This document shows, one piece after another, positions 61,139 through 64,000 of a stretch of 64,000 nucleotides of DNA. The notes under the pieces were generated by a model. That model did not search any database. It saw only the letters and a program-made list of their open reading frames with translations, and had not been told where the DNA came from. Numbering within the stretch: position 1 is the first letter of the stretch; each line of letters starts with the position of its first letter. This DNA comes from Flagellimonas sp. S3867 (lineage in GTDB: Bacteria > Bacteroidota > Bacteroidia > Flavobacteriales > Flavobacteriaceae), in the NCBI RefSeq assembly GCF_014698935.1, contig NZ_JACVMN010000001.1:992001-1056000 (forward strand). The letters are read 5' to 3'. A program made the position numbers and the translations under genes.

Positions 61139-64000
61139 AAGGAAGTACAAAAACGATCTCTTCCCGGAGAATTGATTCTTGCAATTTATAATTGGCAAAT
61201 CTCTCGTTGATATGAGATTGAGCCTGTGTAATAAGCTCCTCAAAGGTTTCCATATCATTTTCAAAAAGTGCCTCGAATCGTTTTTCCATTCTAAAATAGT
61301 CGACAATAGGAAGGCTTGGAGTCTCAGAGTCGAGTTGCAATGGGTTAAGTCCATTGTTTTTTCTGGTTGGATCATTTCTATACAGCAACCACTGACCTGA
61401 TTCTACCATAGCTTTATGGTATTGCGATGGATTTTTCATATCAATGCCGTGCGCTGGGCTATGGCAATAGGCAATGATCAATGAAGGTCCATCATGTTGC
61501 TCTGCCTCAACAAAGGCCTGCAAGGTTTGCTCTTGATCGGCTCCAATAGCCACTGATGCTACATAAACATCATTGTAATTCATGGCCAAAAGCCCCAAAT
61601 CTTTCTTTTGTTTTTGTTTTCCTTTTGCAGCAAATTTTGCAGAGGCTCCAAAAGGCGTGGCCTTTGACATTTGTCCGCCGGTATTGGAATAGACCTCATT
61701 ATCAAGTACCAAGATGTTTACGTTTTTCCCAGAAGCCAACACATGATCCAATCCACCATACCCGATATCATAGGCCCAACCATCTCCACCAACAATCCAC
61801 ACACTTTTTTTGATCAAACTATCCACATGCTCCTTTAAAAATTCTGATTCCTCATGATTCATTGTATCAAGGAGCTCTTTTAGTTTTTCAATTCGGGCTC
61901 TTTGCAATGCAATTTCAGCTTCCGTATCCTGTTTGGCATTTAAAATGTCGTGAACCAATTCAACATCAAGATGATTTTCTAGCTTTTTGAGTAAATTTCT
62001 TGTCTGCGCTTCTTGCTGATCAGCGGACAAACGAAATCCCAATCCGAATTCCGCATTATCCTCAAAAAGGGAATTTGACCATGCTGGTCCCCTACCCTTT
62101 TGGTCTTTGGACCATGGGGTTGTTGGTAGTGCCCCACCGAAAATAGAACTTGCCCCTGTTGCATTGGCAACAACCATACGGTCACCGAACAACTGTGACG
62201 CCAATTTTAGATAAGGAGCTTCGCCACAACCATCAACGCCCATTGCATATTTGAAAAGTGGTTCTTGCAATTGTTGCTGATTTATTTTAGTGGCATCAAT
62301 TTTTGTTCTGTCGAATTCGGGAATGGTTTTGAAATATTCCCAGTTTTCTTTCTCCTTTTTAATTTTGGATTGGTTTTGAGTCATTAACAACGCCTTTGCC
62401 TGACAGGCATCAACACAGTTGTTACAGGATGTGCACTGATCAGGGTTTACTTGAACGGTATAGTTCAATAAATCAAAACCATTAATGTCCTCCATAAACT
62501 CAACAGACTTAAACTGATCCGGAGTGTGCTTCAAAAAGTCTACTTCATAGGCTTTTGTGCGCAGCGCTCCCTGAGGACATGCCATACTACAGGCACCGCA
62601 TTGGGTACACAAATCGGTGTCCCAAATGGGAAGCGCCGAAGCTTTACTTCTTTCATTGAATTTTGATGTGTTGCTCTCGTAGGTTCCGTCTACAGGCATT
62701 GCACTTACCGGAATCTCATTTCCTTTTTGCGCCAGCAATTGTCCCAATAGTGTTTTTGAAAAAGCAATGTCCACTAAAGTTTCCTTTTCAGAAGATAACA
62801 GTGAGGTATCGACCTCATGAATGCATCCTCTTATGCAATCTAAATTCTGAGGATTCAAAAATTGGTTGGTCAGGGCCAAATGACATGCCTGCAATCTTGA
62901 AATGAAAAATTCGCCGATATTTATAAGTCTTGGCAACTCATTCGTATTGACCAGGTATAATTTAATTTCTTTGGATTGTATAAGAGCTTGTTCTTCATGG
63001 GAGAGTTTATTCCAGAACTCATTTGGAGTAGAATCTGAACACACTAAAACCTTTCCGTTAGACCTAATATTTGACAAAACTGAATCCTTCTTTAAAAAAG
63101 AAATGGAATCACAAGCCGCAAAATTAGCTTTGGTTATCAAATATGGTGCTTTGATAGTGTTAGCACCCACTCGCAAATGGGAAACACTTCGTGCATCCGA
63201 TTTTTTATAGTCGCATTCGGTATAGCCTTGCACATAGATGTTGGTATCTTCTCCCAACAATTTTAAATACTGATTAAAGTACTCGTTGGTGTCGTCTGCC
63301 TTTTTCTCATAAAAAAGTGCTTGATGGCAATCGGTGTTTATTTGAAATTCTTCATCCCAAATAAGGCTTGTACCAGAAATATCGTCATTAATCCCTACAG
63401 TAAAACCATTTTTAGGTGTGTCCGATTTCAAATTATCTACAATGGCATTGACCATGGCAGGGTTGAATTCCTTGGAACTCAATCCATACCGACCTCCTAC
63501 TATATTGGGCAATTTTCCGAATTTTTCTGCAGCTTGAAAAAGAGATTGCACCACATCTAAATACAAAGGTTCTCCTGTGGATCCAGGTTCCTTGGTTCTG
63601 TCCAACACTGCAATGCTTTTGCAGGTAGAAGGGATACTTCCAATTAAATGCTTGGCGCTGAACGGTCGGAACAAGCGAACTTTGATCAATCCAATTCGCT
63701 CGCCATTTTCATTTAGCTTAGTAATGGTCTCCTCAATAGTCTCCGTAGCGGATGCCATCGCGACAATAAGCTGTTCGGCTTTTGGATGCCCCACATAATC
63801 GAAAAGCTTGTATTGTCTTCCAGTCTCTTCAAAAAATTTGTCCATCTCGTTCTGAACAATTTCAGGGCATGCTTTATAATATGGGTTGACAGCTTCTCTA
63901 CTCTGAAAAAATACATCAGGACCTTGGGAAGTTCCTCTAATAACAGGAGAGTTTGGGTTAAGAGCTCTTTTTCTATGAGCAGTTATAAGTTTTTTATTGA
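61137..64000 (-). CDS. nifJ: Pyruvate:ferredoxin/flavodoxin oxidoreductase (partial, 5' end off window)
   Basis: The frame stays open to the window edge, giving about 953 residues of an enzyme normally near 1180-1200. It oxidatively decarboxylates pyruvate to acetyl-CoA with ferredoxin or flavodoxin. Visible are the domain II region (NPNSPVIRGTSQGPDVFFQS), two 4Fe-4S motifs (CTQCGACSMACPQG; CTSCNNCVDACQAK), a third cluster region with MGVDGCGEAPY, and the TPP-binding segment GDGWAYDIGYGGLDHVL with LDNEVYSNTGGQMSKATP. The ATG at 63845 is internal: conserved family sequence continues upstream. The N-terminal part of domain I is missing only because of the window. Confidence 0.95.
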   Translation of the reverse strand, partial: NKKLITAHRKRALNPNSPVIRGTSQGPDVFFQSREAVNPYYKACPEIVQNEMDKFFEETGRQYKLFDYVGHPKAEQLIVAMASATETIEETITKLNENGERIGLIKVRLFRPFSAKHLIGSIPSTCKSIAVLDRTKEPGSTGEPLYLDVVQSLFQAAEKFGKLPNIVGGRYGLSSKEFNPAMVNAIVDNLKSDTPKNGFTVGINDDISGTSLIWDEEFQINTDCHQALFYEKKADDTNEYFNQYLKLLGEDTNIYVQGYTECDYKKSDARSVSHLRVGANTIKAPYLITKANFAACDSISFLKKDSVLSNIRSNGKVLVCSDSTPNEFWNKLSHEEQALIQSKEIKLYLVNTNELPRLINIGEFFISRLQACHLALTNQFLNPQNLDCIRGCIHEVDTSLLSSEKETLVDIAFSKTLLGQLLAQKGNEIPVSAMPVDGTYESNTSKFNERSKASALPIWDTDLCTQCGACSMACPQGALRTKAYEVDFLKHTPDQFKSVEFMEDINGFDLLNYTVQVNPDQCTSCNNCVDACQAKALLMTQNQSKIKKEKENWEYFKTIPEFDRTKIDATKINQQQLQEPLFKYAMGVDGCGEAPYLKLASQLFGDRMVVANATGASSIFGGALPTTPWSKDQKGRGPAWSNSLFEDNAEFGLGFRLSADQQEAQTRNLLKKLENHLDVELVHDILNAKQDTEAEIALQRARIEKLKELLDTMNHEESEFLKEHVDSLIKKSVWIVGGDGWAYDIGYGGLDHVLASGKNVNILVLDNEVYSNTGGQMSKATPFGASAKFAAKGKQKQKKDLGLLAMNYNDVYVASVAIGADQEQTLQAFVEAEQHDGPSLIIAYCHSPAHGIDMKNPSQYHKAMVESGQWLLYRNDPTRKNNGLNPLQLDSETPSLPIVDYFRMEKRFEALFENDMETFEELITQAQSHINERFANYKLQESILREEIVFVLP

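Noticed and set aside
1..64000. CRISPR arrays, insertion sequences, integrases, tRNA or rRNA genes
   Set aside because: Reading the whole window gave no regularly spaced repeats, transposase or integrase motifs, or RNA gene signatures.

Overview
The window is chromosomal DNA of a Bacteroidota, almost certainly a marine member of the Flavobacteriaceae (gene content resembles Muricauda/Allomuricauda-type genomes, but the genus is a guess). The evidence is the low GC content, TAnnTTTG-type promoter elements, TonB-dependent receptors with carboxypeptidase-like N-termini, a PorP/SprF type IX secretion membrane protein, DUF4249/DUF2490/DUF2141/DUF4382 proteins, 2TM-domain proteins, 23S-IVS-type four-helix-bundle genes and short flavobacterial palindromic repeats. 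I see no rRNA, tRNA, CRISPR array, prophage or insertion sequence.

Layout. 1-5.5 kb: purL (with two short palindromic repeats translated in frame) and a GH20 hexosaminidase lipoprotein. 5.6-14.3 kb: a fatty-acid beta-oxidation block: acyl-CoA synthetase, then a MarR regulator behind a perfect 26-bp palindrome, a 3-hydroxyacyl-CoA dehydrogenase/enoyl-CoA hydratase fusion, thiolase and a long acyl-CoA dehydrogenase, with two four-helix-bundle genes inserted between the enzymes. 14.4-20 kb: a PLP-dependent decarboxylase and a divergent trehalose pair (GH15 hydrolase and an OtsA-OtsB fusion). 20-31.7 kb: mostly secreted proteins: propeller/NTF2 fusion, VOC protein, M28 and M1 metallopeptidases, YdeI-like protein, 1066-residue BNR/sortilin-type protein, DUF2490 protein, alpha/beta hydrolase-OsmC fusion. 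32-35.8 kb: Cu/Zn superoxide dismutase lipoprotein, VOC, OmpW-like porin, short MscS channel, LETM1-related protein.

35.9-40.2 kb (minus strand) is the most interesting part. A TPR protein and a sensor histidine kinase are followed by four tandem small 2TM-domain proteins and a LytTR response regulator; the kinase itself carries a fifth 2TM domain at its C-terminus. Direct-repeat sites of LytTR type (9-bp half-sites, 12-bp spacer) lie upstream of the TPR-kinase operon and of the 2TM-LytTR operon, each exactly 33 nt before a -7 promoter element. The same arrangement occurs 16 kb away in front of a TonB-dependent receptor (53.7-55.8 kb). This predicts a small autoregulated regulon that includes that receptor.

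40.3-64 kb: a GH10-like lipoprotein, a TonB receptor/DUF4249 pair, secreted proteins of mostly unknown role (dimeric alpha+beta-like, DUF3500, DUF4382, DUF3179), PaiB-like FMN protein, DinB protein, PorP/SprF with a SPOR-like C-terminus, GNAT, DoxX, the LytTR-linked TonB receptor, a serine hydrolase, a DUF2141 protein, a 1119-residue TPR-histidine kinase-receiver-adenylate cyclase hybrid, and the 3' part of a pyruvate:ferredoxin oxidoreductase gene that runs off the window. Most gene ends with a gap carry clear intrinsic terminators.
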